Below are positions 19,891 to 28,217 of a stretch of DNA of 64,000 nucleotides, piece by piece (the stretch's first letter is position 1; each line of letters begins with the position of its first letter). The stretch covers positions 1 through 64,000 of the forward strand of contig CAMBEE010000004.1 in assembly GCA_945865665.1 (NCBI GenBank), read 5' to 3'. This DNA is from an uncultured Clostridium sp. (GTDB lineage: Bacteria; Bacillota; Clostridia; TANB77; CAG-508). The notes beneath the pieces were generated by a model that did not search any database, was not told where the DNA came from, and worked only from the letters and a program-made list of their open reading frames with translations. The position numbers and the translations under genes were made by a program.

Positions 19891-20397
19891 ATGTACGATT
19901 ATGTTTTACAATACGGATTTGATATAGAATCAGAAAATAATATACAAAATATAAAAAAATACTTGAAAAACAACAATATAAAGGATAAAGAAAGAAAATG
20001 GAGACCACATATAACAATAGATTTATATGATTGCACTAACCAAAATGAATTTATAGAAAAAGTAGATAGTATAGTAAATAATATAAAATGTTTTGAATTA
20101 GAATGTAAAAACTTAAATGATTTTGATAAAGAAACATTATATATAGAGCCATATAACAAAGATAGATTATTAGAGTTAAAATTAGATTTTGATAATGTAT
20201 TAAATGATTATAGAAAGCAAAATAGAAAAGAAAGAATATATAAACCTCATATAACTTTATGCACAAATGAAAATATAAATCAAAGTTTATATGATTTAGC
20301 ACATAATGTTTTTGAACCATTTGTAGCTAAAGTTAAATATATATGGATCTATAATCAAAAGATGGAATTAATAAAAGAGTATAAATTAAAAAATTAG
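19891..20397 (+). CDS. 2H phosphoesterase / 2'-5' RNA ligase-like protein (LigT family)
   Basis: 168 residues with the two hallmark HxT motifs: RPHITIDLYD (His40, Thr42) and YKPHITLCTN (His120, Thr122), about 80 residues apart as in the 2H superfamily. These enzymes open 2',3'-cyclic nucleotides, ADP-ribose cyclic phosphate or 2'-5' linkages. TTAGGAG precedes the ATG. It is 10 bases ahead of a HAD-GNAT fusion. In this neighbourhood it could feed nucleoside monophosphates to the HAD phosphatases; this is inference. Confidence 0.8.
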   Translation: MYDYVLQYGFDIESENNIQNIKKYLKNNNIKDKERKWRPHITIDLYDCTNQNEFIEKVDSIVNNIKCFELECKNLNDFDKETLYIEPYNKDRLLELKLDFDNVLNDYRKQNRKERIYKPHITLCTNENINQSLYDLAHNVFEPFVAKVKYIWIYNQKMELIKEYKLKN

Positions 20398-20407
20398 GAG
20401 TAAATAA

Positions 20408-21481
20408 ATGAGAATAGGTATAGATATAGATGATACTTTAACAGATATAAAAGACAAATTAACAAATGCTGAAAAAGAATATGCAATTAGTCTTAATAAA
20501 AATGTAGAAAATAAGAATCATAAGATAATAGATATATATAATAATGGTAATATATATCAGAAATTATTTGATTTTAGTTATGATGAATTAAAATATTTTT
20601 TAGGAACTATACAAGAAGAAATTACTAACAATGCACTTCCAAGAAATGATTGTGCTGATATAATAAAAAAGTTACATAAAGAGGGTCATGAAATATATAT
20701 TATAACTGCAAGAGATTCTGAATTTCATAAAGATCCATATATTCAAAGTGAAACTTGGTTAAATGAAAATTCTATATATTTTGATAAATTGATTGTTAAT
20801 GCTAGAGATAAAGCAAAAGTATGCGTAGAAAATAATATAGACTTATTAATTGATGATAGTATAAGTAATTGCTCAAGTGTATATAATTGCGGAATTGAAG
20901 CAATTATGATTAGTAATGAAAAAAATAGTAACAACGAAATAAAAACATTTTATAATTGGAAAGAGATATATAATTATATAAATAATGAAACAATTTTTAA
21001 AATAGTTAGTTATAATAAAGTAAATGACTATAATTTTGATGTTCACAATTTTATAAATGAAAGTATGTACCGATTTATAGGAAGACCATATAAAAACAGA
21101 AAAGATGTATTAAATATATATGAGTATTACTTAAAAAATAACGGCAATTTTTGGATTGCATATGATGTGAAAAACAATGAGATATTAGGTACAATAGCAT
21201 TAGAAAACAGAAAAGATTATGCGATATTAAAAAGATTTTATGTTAGAGAAAATTATCAAAATTATGGTATCGGGCAAATGCTATATAATATTTTAGAAAG
21301 TTATGTATTAAATGAAACTGATATAAATAAGATATATCTTGCTTGTGGAAAAGTATTAACAAAAGCTCATAAGTTTTATAATAAAAATGGTTTTAAACAA
21401 ATTGAAAAATTAAATATTGAAATGCACTTTGCAGATGATGATGATTTTTTTGTAAAAAATATTGAAAGAAGTAATAGGTAA
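20408..21481 (+). CDS. Fusion of NT5C-like HAD phosphatase and GNAT acetyltransferase
   Basis: 357 residues. The first 190 form a HAD domain: RIGIDIDDTLTDIKDKL, EIYIITARDSEFHKDPY, DLLIDDSISNC. Residues about 200-355 form a GNAT domain with ILGTIALENRKDYAILK, motif A at LKRFYVRENYQNYGIGQMLY and the motif B region AHKFYNKNGFKQIEKL. Such HAD-GNAT chains are uncommon and suggest that dephosphorylation and acetylation act on one molecule. AGGAG is eight bases before the ATG. The next gene starts five bases after the stop. Confidence 0.8.
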   Translation: MRIGIDIDDTLTDIKDKLTNAEKEYAISLNKNVENKNHKIIDIYNNGNIYQKLFDFSYDELKYFLGTIQEEITNNALPRNDCADIIKKLHKEGHEIYIITARDSEFHKDPYIQSETWLNENSIYFDKLIVNARDKAKVCVENNIDLLIDDSISNCSSVYNCGIEAIMISNEKNSNNEIKTFYNWKEIYNYINNETIFKIVSYNKVNDYNFDVHNFINESMYRFIGRPYKNRKDVLNIYEYYLKNNGNFWIAYDVKNNEILGTIALENRKDYAILKRFYVRENYQNYGIGQMLYNILESYVLNETDINKIYLACGKVLTKAHKFYNKNGFKQIEKLNIEMHFADDDDFFVKNIERSNR

Positions 21482-21485
21482 AATA

Positions 21486-22658
21486 ATGAAAAAAATAAAA
21501 AACGAAAATCAAATGTTAATAATGCTAGCACTTTTTAGTATATCAGTTGGATTATGGGGAAATTTTAGACAACTATGGTTACAAGATAACAATTTTGCTG
21601 TTACAAATATAAGTAATATATTAAGCATAGGAACTTTAATAAGTGTTATAATTATTGGTCTGATAGGAAAATATGTAAAATTAAATAAACTAAAAAATAC
21701 ATTAGTCATAGTTTTATTAGTAAAATTTTTGAATATGTTTTGGCTATATTTTTTAAATGGGACAAATTACATTGAATTAATTAGATTATCAATAATAATA
21801 GATATTGTAACAGAATACATAATAATTACAAGTATATATCCATTAATAACGACAATTATAAAGTCTGGAACAATTTATAGTAAAAGAAGGCTAACAGAGT
21901 ATTTGTTTAGAGATGTTGGGATTTTATTTGGTGGAGTATTTATAGGCAAAAGTATTGCGGGATTAATTATAAATTATAATACATGTTTATTTTTAGCAAA
22001 TATATTTTTAATGTTTTCACTATTTATATTGCTTAATATAAAAGTAAATAATTCAACAGATAGTAATGAATATAAAGAAATTTCTTCAAAGTATATTTTA
22101 AAAGATAAATTATTAATATTATATTTAATTTATACTTTAATAGGAACAATTGCAATGTCAACAGCACTAGGATTAAAAATGCTTACACTTACAAATTATT
22201 TTAGTTTTAGTGACAATGTAGCGACTAATTATTTATTAGTAATTGGACTTTTAGCAGATATATTTGGAATTATAGCATTAAAGTATTTAACACCAAAAAA
22301 TGACTATTTAACGATAACAATAAAATTTGGAATAAGATTTTTAGGATATGTAATAGCATTTATGTCAAATAATCTTCTAATTACATTAATTGCAATCACT
22401 TGGTCTATATTTATTTCAACAGCGTATGAGAATATATGCGATGCTGTATATATCAATAGATTAGAGAATAAATATCAATTAAGTTTTTCAAATATATGCC
22501 ATATAATTAGATTTTTAGGAGAAGCAATAGGCGTATTTTTATGTGGTATAATGTATGAAATTGGATTAAGATATATGTTTGGATTATCTGCTTTATTTAT
22601 GATATTCCAAATAAGTACAGCTTATTATATGATATATTTACGAAAAAGGGAAAAATAA
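21486..22658 (+). CDS. MFS-like transporter
   Basis: 391 residues with about 12 hydrophobic segments in two halves. The first two segments are joined by a short basic loop (GLIGKYVKLNKLKN), as in the major facilitator superfamily. The middle carries a longer cytoplasmic loop (NNSTDSNEYKEISSKY). An upstream in-frame ATG at 21462 would overlap the previous gene; the ATG at 21486 has AGGT close upstream and starts MKKIKNENQMLIML. The following MATE-like gene begins one base after the stop. The substrate is not visible. Confidence 0.65.
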   Translation: MKKIKNENQMLIMLALFSISVGLWGNFRQLWLQDNNFAVTNISNILSIGTLISVIIIGLIGKYVKLNKLKNTLVIVLLVKFLNMFWLYFLNGTNYIELIRLSIIIDIVTEYIIITSIYPLITTIIKSGTIYSKRRLTEYLFRDVGILFGGVFIGKSIAGLIINYNTCLFLANIFLMFSLFILLNIKVNNSTDSNEYKEISSKYILKDKLLILYLIYTLIGTIAMSTALGLKMLTLTNYFSFSDNVATNYLLVIGLLADIFGIIALKYLTPKNDYLTITIKFGIRFLGYVIAFMSNNLLITLIAITWSIFISTAYENICDAVYINRLENKYQLSFSNICHIIRFLGEAIGVFLCGIMYEIGLRYMFGLSALFMIFQISTAYYMIYLRKREK

Positions 22659-22659
22659 A

Positions 22660-23919
22660 ATGAAAAGTAAAATTAGTCAAAAAGAAATATTTAAAACATT
22701 ATTATTTGTACTACCATATATTGCAGTAGAATTTACAAATACAATATTAGTAATTATAGACAAATCATTATCGAATTCAATAGGTAAAACAGCAATTATA
22801 GTGTTTTCCTCATTTGTTACATTAAATTGGGCAATAAACACAATACAAGCTTGTATTAGCCAAGCACATAGTATAGTTTTAGTAAGAGATAGAGAAAAAC
22901 ATAAAGTTATTAATACAACAGGAATGTTTTTAGAACTAGTTACTAGTAGTTTGATAGGAATATTAATATTTATGTTTGCAAAACAAATTACATATGTTTA
23001 TACACTTGAAGATGATGCAAGAACTATTTTAACTACCATATTAAAATTAAAAGCAATTCAATTACCAATAAATTCAATTGCATATATACCAAAAAACAAA
23101 TTAAAAATTGATTATAAAACAAAACAAATATTTATAATAATGGTTATAGCGTCTACCATAAATATAATAGGGGATTTAATAAGTATCAAATATGGATACA
23201 ATGAAATTGGAATATATATTGCAACAATTATATCAACAATAGTAAATTCTATTTTGTTATTACTTGTTTCAAAATTTAAAATAGGAAAAATTAGCGTGAA
23301 CTATATAAAAGAAATATTTAAATATGCAAAAGATTTAATATTTAATAAGATTATTCAAAGAATAGTAAATATTTGGTATACAAGTATAGCAAGTTCATTT
23401 GGAACAAACATTTATGCAATTCACTGTGTTTGTGCGACTGTTATAGATACTATTACAGAAGTGATTGAAGGAGAATATTCTGGATTACTAATAGCATATT
23501 CAAATGATATTGAAAGCAAAAAAGAAAATATTATAAATAAAGTAGATAAAATAAGTTGTTATGGAGTAGTATGTTCAATTGTGATTTCACTGGTATTAAT
23601 GTATCCAACATGGTGGTTATTAGGAAGAGCAATACCATGGAATGAGTGTAATCCATATATATGGTTGTATTCTTTAGAATTTTTAGCAACAGTTGTATCT
23701 TGTAATTATAGAGCATATTTATCTGCTAATAAAGATACTAAGGCAATAAGAAATATGGCTTTAGTTGGCGGAATTTGTGTAAGAATTCCATTAGCATTAT
23801 TAGTACGACATTTTAATATTGGAATATTAGGATTATCTTTTGTATGTGGTATAGATAGAAGTGTAAGAGCAACTTATTTAAGATTATATATAAGAAAAAA
23901 TAAAGAAAAATTAGCTTAA
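22660..23919 (+). CDS. MATE-family transporter
   Basis: 419 residues, about 12 membrane segments. The start (FKTLLFVLPYIAVEFTNTIL) and the middle (NIIGDLISIKYGYNEIGIYI, ATIISTIVNSILLLL) fit MATE exporters, in which the sixth segment region typically reads N..GDxxLI..G..GxxGAAxAT. MATE proteins use Na+ or H+ gradients to expel cationic or planar small molecules. It is coupled to the MFS gene by a one-base gap. Export of an island product or of a toxic intermediate is the simplest reading. Confidence 0.72.
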   Translation: MKSKISQKEIFKTLLFVLPYIAVEFTNTILVIIDKSLSNSIGKTAIIVFSSFVTLNWAINTIQACISQAHSIVLVRDREKHKVINTTGMFLELVTSSLIGILIFMFAKQITYVYTLEDDARTILTTILKLKAIQLPINSIAYIPKNKLKIDYKTKQIFIIMVIASTINIIGDLISIKYGYNEIGIYIATIISTIVNSILLLLVSKFKIGKISVNYIKEIFKYAKDLIFNKIIQRIVNIWYTSIASSFGTNIYAIHCVCATVIDTITEVIEGEYSGLLIAYSNDIESKKENIINKVDKISCYGVVCSIVISLVLMYPTWWLLGRAIPWNECNPYIWLYSLEFLATVVSCNYRAYLSANKDTKAIRNMALVGGICVRIPLALLVRHFNIGILGLSFVCGIDRSVRATYLRLYIRKNKEKLA

Positions 23920-23921
23920 AA

Positions 23922-24017
23922 AAATCAAAAATATTTAATAGTAAATCAGATAAAGGATATTCTGAAAATGAGGTTTGTGTTACAGTTATATATGAAAAAA
24001 TTTTAAAAATATATTAA
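23922..24017 (+). pseudogene. C-terminal gene fragment
   Basis: A 31-codon open frame without a start (KSKIFNSKSDKGYSENE...) ends in TAA just before the next gene. Family not recognised. With the fragments at 19756 and 26790 it indicates that the island has lost genes. Confidence 0.25.
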
Positions 24018-24030
24018 TGGAGGATAGAAA

Positions 24031-24621
24031 ATGGAAAAAAGAATAGGAATATTTATATCTGGATCAACTAATCCAAATATTAGTAAAGAGTATAATCAAG
24101 CAGCAGTAGAATTTGGAAAATTATTAGATCCTAAAAAACATAATATAATATTTGATGGCTGTCATGGACTACCTGGTGTAGTAGCATCTCAAATAAGTCA
24201 ACCTAATGATAATCTCGAGATAGCTTATACAAGTTCTCATGATATACCAGCAAGTGATTGGTTAGTTGCTGCTCGAAATGGAACGTTTAGATATCAATCG
24301 GAAGTAACAAGAGCAATGCTAGATTGGTCAGATGTTGCTGTTTTCTTTAAAGGAGGAAGTGGCACTTTAGCAGAACTTTTTCATGCAATTGATACAAAGA
24401 AAAATGGAGAACACCATAAACCAATTTTGATTTTAAACATTAAAAATCAATGGGATGAATTAATAAAAATATTAGAACCTTTAGGATTAAGTAATTTATA
24501 TAATGTAATGGATACGCCACAAGAAATAATGAAATATATTAATGAACATTTAAAAATAGATTCAATGTATCATACAGTTAAATATATTGAAAATGTCCAA
24601 GATAATGATTATGAAAGATAA
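24031..24621 (+). CDS. LOG-family (TIGR00730/lysine-decarboxylase-like) Rossmann protein
   Basis: 196 residues. Rossmann-like start RIGIFISGSTNPN, then the signature FKGGSGTLAELFHAI at residues 106-120, corresponding to PGGxGTxxE with Lys107 in place of Pro and the catalytic Glu115 kept. The FRYQSEVTRAML segment sits where LOG proteins have their M..RK motif. LOG enzymes cleave (cytokinin) nucleoside 5'-monophosphates to base and ribose 5-phosphate. This fits the nucleotide theme of its neighbours. GGAGG precedes the ATG. Whether this divergent member uses AMP or another NMP is unknown. Confidence 0.72.
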   Translation: MEKRIGIFISGSTNPNISKEYNQAAVEFGKLLDPKKHNIIFDGCHGLPGVVASQISQPNDNLEIAYTSSHDIPASDWLVAARNGTFRYQSEVTRAMLDWSDVAVFFKGGSGTLAELFHAIDTKKNGEHHKPILILNIKNQWDELIKILEPLGLSNLYNVMDTPQEIMKYINEHLKIDSMYHTVKYIENVQDNDYER

Positions 24622-24658
24622 AATTATTAAAACAAAAATTAAGGATATAGGAGTAATT

Positions 24659-26080
24659 ATGATAATAGGAATTGATATAGATAATGTAATATCAAATTTT
24701 AATGAAGAATTATTAAAAGCATATATAGAACATGATAAAGAATTAAGAAACACAGGAATCATAAATAAAAATGCACCATATATAAGAAATGGAATGTTTG
24801 ATTGGACAGACGAAGAAGAAAAAACTTTTTATAAAGAAAATATAGAAAGAATAGCTATTAATTTAAAAGCAATCGAAGGTGCAAGTAAATATATAAAAAA
24901 GCTACAAGAAGATGGACATATAATTTATATAATTAGTGGAAGAGATAACGGAGAATATTCAGATCCATATAAGATGACAATTGATTGGTTGAAAAAATAT
25001 GATATTGTTTATGATAAATTATTTTTAGTAGATGATTACAATAGTCATTCAAAAACTGAAATATGTTTAGAACATAATGTTGATGTTATGATAGATGATT
25101 CTAAAAGAATGTGTAAAGATATAAAAGATAATGGTATTAGAGCGTTACTAATGGATACACCTTATAATAGAGATACAAATGAATTTGAAAGAGTTAATTC
25201 ATGGGAGGAAATATATAATAAATTATCTAATAAAAAAATAAATGTAATACTTGATACAGATACATATAACGAATGTGATGACCAATTTGCATTGTCATAT
25301 TTAATTAGATCAAAAGAATTATTTAATATAGAAGCAATAACAGTTGCACCATATTCTCATAATACAAGAAATGTATCTGTTCCAGAAGGACAAGAATTAA
25401 GCTATAAAGAAATACTTAAAATATGTAAGTGGCTTGATTTTGATACATCAAATAAAGTATTTAAGGGCTCGATGGACTATATTCAAAATGGATATAACGA
25501 AAATAATGATGCAGTCAATAAAATAATAGAAATTGCTTTAAAAAATGATAAAACTTATATATTAGGAATTGGAGCTATTACTAATATTGCACTAGCAATC
25601 AAGAAAGAACCTAAGATAATTGATAGAATGGAAATTATCTGGTTAGGTGGAAATGAAATAGACTATAAAGATAACCTTGAATATAATTTTAGACAAGATA
25701 TAGAGGCAGTAAAAACAGTATTTGATTCTAAAGTCAAAATAACTATTCTACCTTGTAAAAATGTAGTAGCAGATTTAAGAATAGATATAAATGAATTAAA
25801 AAGTAATTTAGATAATAAATCAGAACTATGTAATTATTTAATTAATAGATTCTATAATGATGGATATCATGGAATACAAGAATCTAGAGTTATATGGGAT
25901 ATATCAGTTATAGCATATATGATAAATAAAAATTGGTTTGAAACAAAAGAAATAAGTTGCCTAAACATCAAAGAAGATGGTTCTTATGAATTAACTGATA
26001 ATAGGCATACTATTACTTTTGTTACTAAATTAGATAGAGATAAAATATATGAAGATTTATTTAAGAAGTTAGGAGAATGA
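24659..26080 (+). CDS. Fusion of NT5C-like HAD phosphatase and nucleoside hydrolase (second copy)
   Basis: 473 residues, same architecture as 15919-17367 and similar along its whole length. HAD part: MIIGIDIDNVISNFNEELL, IIYIISGRDNGEYSDPY, DVMIDDSKRMC. Nucleoside hydrolase part begins NVILDTDTYNECDDQFALSY (Asp199, Asp201, Asp207, Asp208) and keeps RVIWDISVIAYM. The ATG at 24659 is preceded by AGGAG; an in-frame ATG at 24587 would overlap the LOG gene and is rejected. The two copies differ mostly in the HAD half, so they may prefer different nucleotides. The next gene overlaps by the stop context and is cotranslated. Confidence 0.85.
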   Translation: MIIGIDIDNVISNFNEELLKAYIEHDKELRNTGIINKNAPYIRNGMFDWTDEEEKTFYKENIERIAINLKAIEGASKYIKKLQEDGHIIYIISGRDNGEYSDPYKMTIDWLKKYDIVYDKLFLVDDYNSHSKTEICLEHNVDVMIDDSKRMCKDIKDNGIRALLMDTPYNRDTNEFERVNSWEEIYNKLSNKKINVILDTDTYNECDDQFALSYLIRSKELFNIEAITVAPYSHNTRNVSVPEGQELSYKEILKICKWLDFDTSNKVFKGSMDYIQNGYNENNDAVNKIIEIALKNDKTYILGIGAITNIALAIKKEPKIIDRMEIIWLGGNEIDYKDNLEYNFRQDIEAVKTVFDSKVKITILPCKNVVADLRIDINELKSNLDNKSELCNYLINRFYNDGYHGIQESRVIWDISVIAYMINKNWFETKEISCLNIKEDGSYELTDNRHTITFVTKLDRDKIYEDLFKKLGE

Positions 26081-26082
26081 AA

Positions 26083-26745
26083 ATGAATAATAAAGAATTA
26101 GAAAAAATATATAGTGAGTGTATAGATTATAGTAACAAAATAAAAAATCCAATATTAAAAGAAGTTGTTCAAAGAATATATAAAGATTATAAAGATGGAT
26201 TGTTGAATAAGCCTGCAACACCGGGTTCACATCATTATTTTAAAGGAGGATTATTATATCATATATATAGTGTTACGAGAAATTCCATTGAAATATGTAA
26301 TATGTATCCTGATTTAGAGGTTGATAAAGATTTAATTTTTTTTGGTGCTCTAGTACATGATATTGGAAAGTGCAATGATTTTAACGATTTTGCAGAAACA
26401 GAAAAAAATGAATCTATAAATGGAAATAGTATGGCTTTATTAGGTCATTCATATGAAGGAACTCATATAGTTGAAAACTATTTAAAAGATTATAAAATAG
26501 ATGAACAATTTAAAAATCAAGTACTACATATGATAGGAAGTCACATGAATGAATATAGTGAATGGGGAGCATTGGTTCTTCCAAAAATGTTGGAAGTAAT
26601 TATTATTAATTATGCTGATAGTATGGATGCATATTTTGAACCTGCACATGAAATAATAAAAAATGCAAAACCAGGGGAATTATATAAAGTTGGAAATGCA
26701 CCAAGACCTTACTATAAATCATTAAATCCATATCACAATTATTAA
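26083..26745 (+). CDS. HD-domain hydrolase, YhaM C-terminal type
   Basis: 220 residues from this start; an ATG at 26077 is too close to the AGGAG at 26071-26075. HD residues: HHYFKGGLLYHIYSV, GALVHDIGKC, LLGHSYEGTHI, MIGSHMNEYSEWG and INYADSMDAYF. This order matches the HD domain of the 3'-5' exoribonuclease YhaM, but the N-terminal OB-fold is missing. A phosphodiesterase or nucleotidase on small substrates is likely. It is coupled to the HAD-nucleoside hydrolase fusion. Distinct from the HD protein at 17977. Confidence 0.78.
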   Translation: MNNKELEKIYSECIDYSNKIKNPILKEVVQRIYKDYKDGLLNKPATPGSHHYFKGGLLYHIYSVTRNSIEICNMYPDLEVDKDLIFFGALVHDIGKCNDFNDFAETEKNESINGNSMALLGHSYEGTHIVENYLKDYKIDEQFKNQVLHMIGSHMNEYSEWGALVLPKMLEVIIINYADSMDAYFEPAHEIIKNAKPGELYKVGNAPRPYYKSLNPYHNY

Positions 26746-26789
26746 AAATAGTTTAGTAATGAAAAGTTAGAACTAGAATAGGAGAAAAA

Positions 26790-26927
26790 ATGAAATTAAC
26801 AAGTAATGAAGCATTAAAAATGTTAGAAGATACAAGAAAAGATTTTGAAAATCAAGGATGGATAGATCATTCAATATGTGTTGGAAATTCAAAAGAATAT
26901 CCCTTTTACAAAAAGAAAGGCGATTAG
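26790..26927 (+). pseudogene. Truncated duplicate of the HD-domain gene
   Basis: ATG with a good AGGAG site. The first 34 residues are nearly the same as the start of the HD protein at 17977 (ALKMLEDTRKDFENQGWIDH, then SICVGNS). The frame then runs into unrelated sequence and stops at 26925-26927. The break point is about 26890-26900, where phosphatase-like sequence in another frame begins. Confidence 0.85.
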
Positions 26928-27180
26928 ACTTACACCAGGAGATTATAATAAATACGATTTTATAATTGGAATGGAAGAAGCAAATATTAGAGATATTAAA
27001 AGAATAGTTGGAGAAGATAAAGAAAATAAAATATATAAATTATTGGATTTTTCAAATAATCCAAGAGATATTGCAGATCCTTGGTATACTGGTAATTTTG
27101 AAGTTACATATAATGATATTGTAGAGGGTTGTCGCTCTTTTTTAGAAAGTTTAGATAAAAAATATTCCAAAACCAAATAA
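26878..27180 (+). pseudogene. C-terminal part of a low-molecular-weight protein tyrosine phosphatase
   Basis: From about 26899 the frame reads NIPFTKRKAIRLTPGDYNKY, DFIIGMEEANI, KIYKLLDFSN and RDIADPWYTGNFEVTYNDIV, which is the second half of an LMW-PTP with its general-acid Asp in DPWY. The N-terminal P-loop (CxxxxCRS) is missing because the gene is joined to the HD fragment at 26790. A start codon at 26878 exists only by chance inside the HD fragment. Confidence 0.8.
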
Positions 27181-27269
27181 AGAATAGTATAAAAGATAAT
27201 TCTTTTTAGTGTGGTCTGGGCAATAAAATTAATATAATATAGAATAAAGATAAATAGTAAGTTGTAGGG

Positions 27270-27515
27270 GAGATAAAGTAATAGAGAAAATAAAAAATAT
27301 ATTCCAATAATTATATTATTAGATATAATTATTTACACATTAATAATTGTTACTTTATACTTAATATTATACATGTTGTCGAAAAGGATGGGCAAAAGTT
27401 TGTTGCATATGTGAGTGGATTTGATACAATAGAAAATAAATATGGATATGAATATAATGTTGAAAGGACAACATACTACGATGAAAAGGGAGAGATTATA
27501 TCTATAAATGAATAG
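27270..27515 (+). pseudogene. Frameshifted remnant of a small membrane protein
   Basis: One frame gives a hydrophobic segment (YIPIIILLDIIIYTLIIVTL), another then continues with HVVEKDGQKFVAYVSGFD, ERTTYYDEKGEIISINE and a stop. The two pieces together look like a one-pass membrane protein of about 80 residues broken near 27375. A GGGGAG site is upstream, but no ATG follows it. The rest of the gap 27181-27560 shows nothing else. Confidence 0.5.
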
Positions 27516-27564
27516 ACAAATTACAAGGTGTATTTTTAATTTTATTCGAACATCAAAAAAAATA

Positions 27565-27593
27565 TTGACTTTAATTCAATAATGTGATATTTT
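27565..27593 (+). promoter_or_regulatory. Candidate promoter of the oxygen-detoxification cluster
   Basis: TTGACT (27565-27570), 17 bases, TATTTT (27588-27593), 32 bases before the rubrerythrin start. No clear PerR box was seen. Confidence 0.5.
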
Positions 27594-27625
27594 ACATAGA
27601 TAAAAAGTATTAGGAGGTAGTAATT

Positions 27626-28165
27626 ATGGAATTAAAAGGATCAAAAACAGAGCAAAATTTAATGACGGCTTTTGCCGGAGAATCTCAGGCAAGAAATAAA
27701 TATACATATTTTGCTAGTAAAGCAAAAAAAGAAGGATATGAACAAATAGCTGCAATTTTCCAAGAAACAGCTGATAATGAAAAAGAACATGCAAAAATGT
27801 GGTTTAAATTATTAAATGGTGGAGAAATTGGAACAACAGCTGAGAACTTAAAAGCTGCTGCTGATGGAGAAAATTATGAATGGACAGATATGTATGCTGA
27901 ATTTGCTAAAATAGCTAAAGAAGAAGGTTTTGACCATATTGCATACTTATTTGAAGAAGTTGGCAAAATTGAAAAAGAACATGAAGAAAGATATTTAAAA
28001 TTATTAGAAAATGTAAAAGATGGAAAAGTGTTTGAAGCAGGAGAAGTTAAAATATGGAAATGTAGAAATTGTGGACATATTGTTGTTGGAACAAAAGCTC
28101 CAGAAGTTTGCCCTGTATGTAGCCATCCAAAAGCATATTTCGAAATTAAAGCTGAAAATTATTAA
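27626..28165 (+). CDS. rbr: Rubrerythrin
   Basis: 179 residues. An N-terminal ferritin-like diiron domain ([50 protein letters not shown]) is followed by a C-terminal rubredoxin-like iron site with two CxxC pairs ([10 protein letters not shown] and [13 protein letters not shown]). Rubrerythrin reduces hydrogen peroxide to water in anaerobes. GGAGG before the ATG. First gene of a cluster with superoxide reductase, flavodiiron protein and rubredoxin, so electrons could pass from rubredoxin to this protein. Low or no reading of a PerR site means control is uncertain. Confidence 0.96.
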   Translation: MELKGSKTEQNLMTAFAGESQARNKYTYFASKAKKEGYEQIAAIFQETADNEKEHAKMWFKLLNGGEIGTTAENLKAAADGENYEWTDMYAEFAKIAKEEGFDHIAYLFEEVGKIEKEHEERYLKLLENVKDGKVFEAGEVKIWKCRNCGHIVVGTKAPEVCPVCSHPKAYFEIKAENY

Positions 28166-28217
28166 AATATAGGAAAACTATTCTTATGAGAAATATAAAT
28201 TAATATGGAGGGAATTT

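Noticed and set aside
15309..27180. Prophage or integrative element
   Set aside because: No integrase, structural phage gene, relaxase or direct-repeat attachment sites were seen at the borders; only gene debris.
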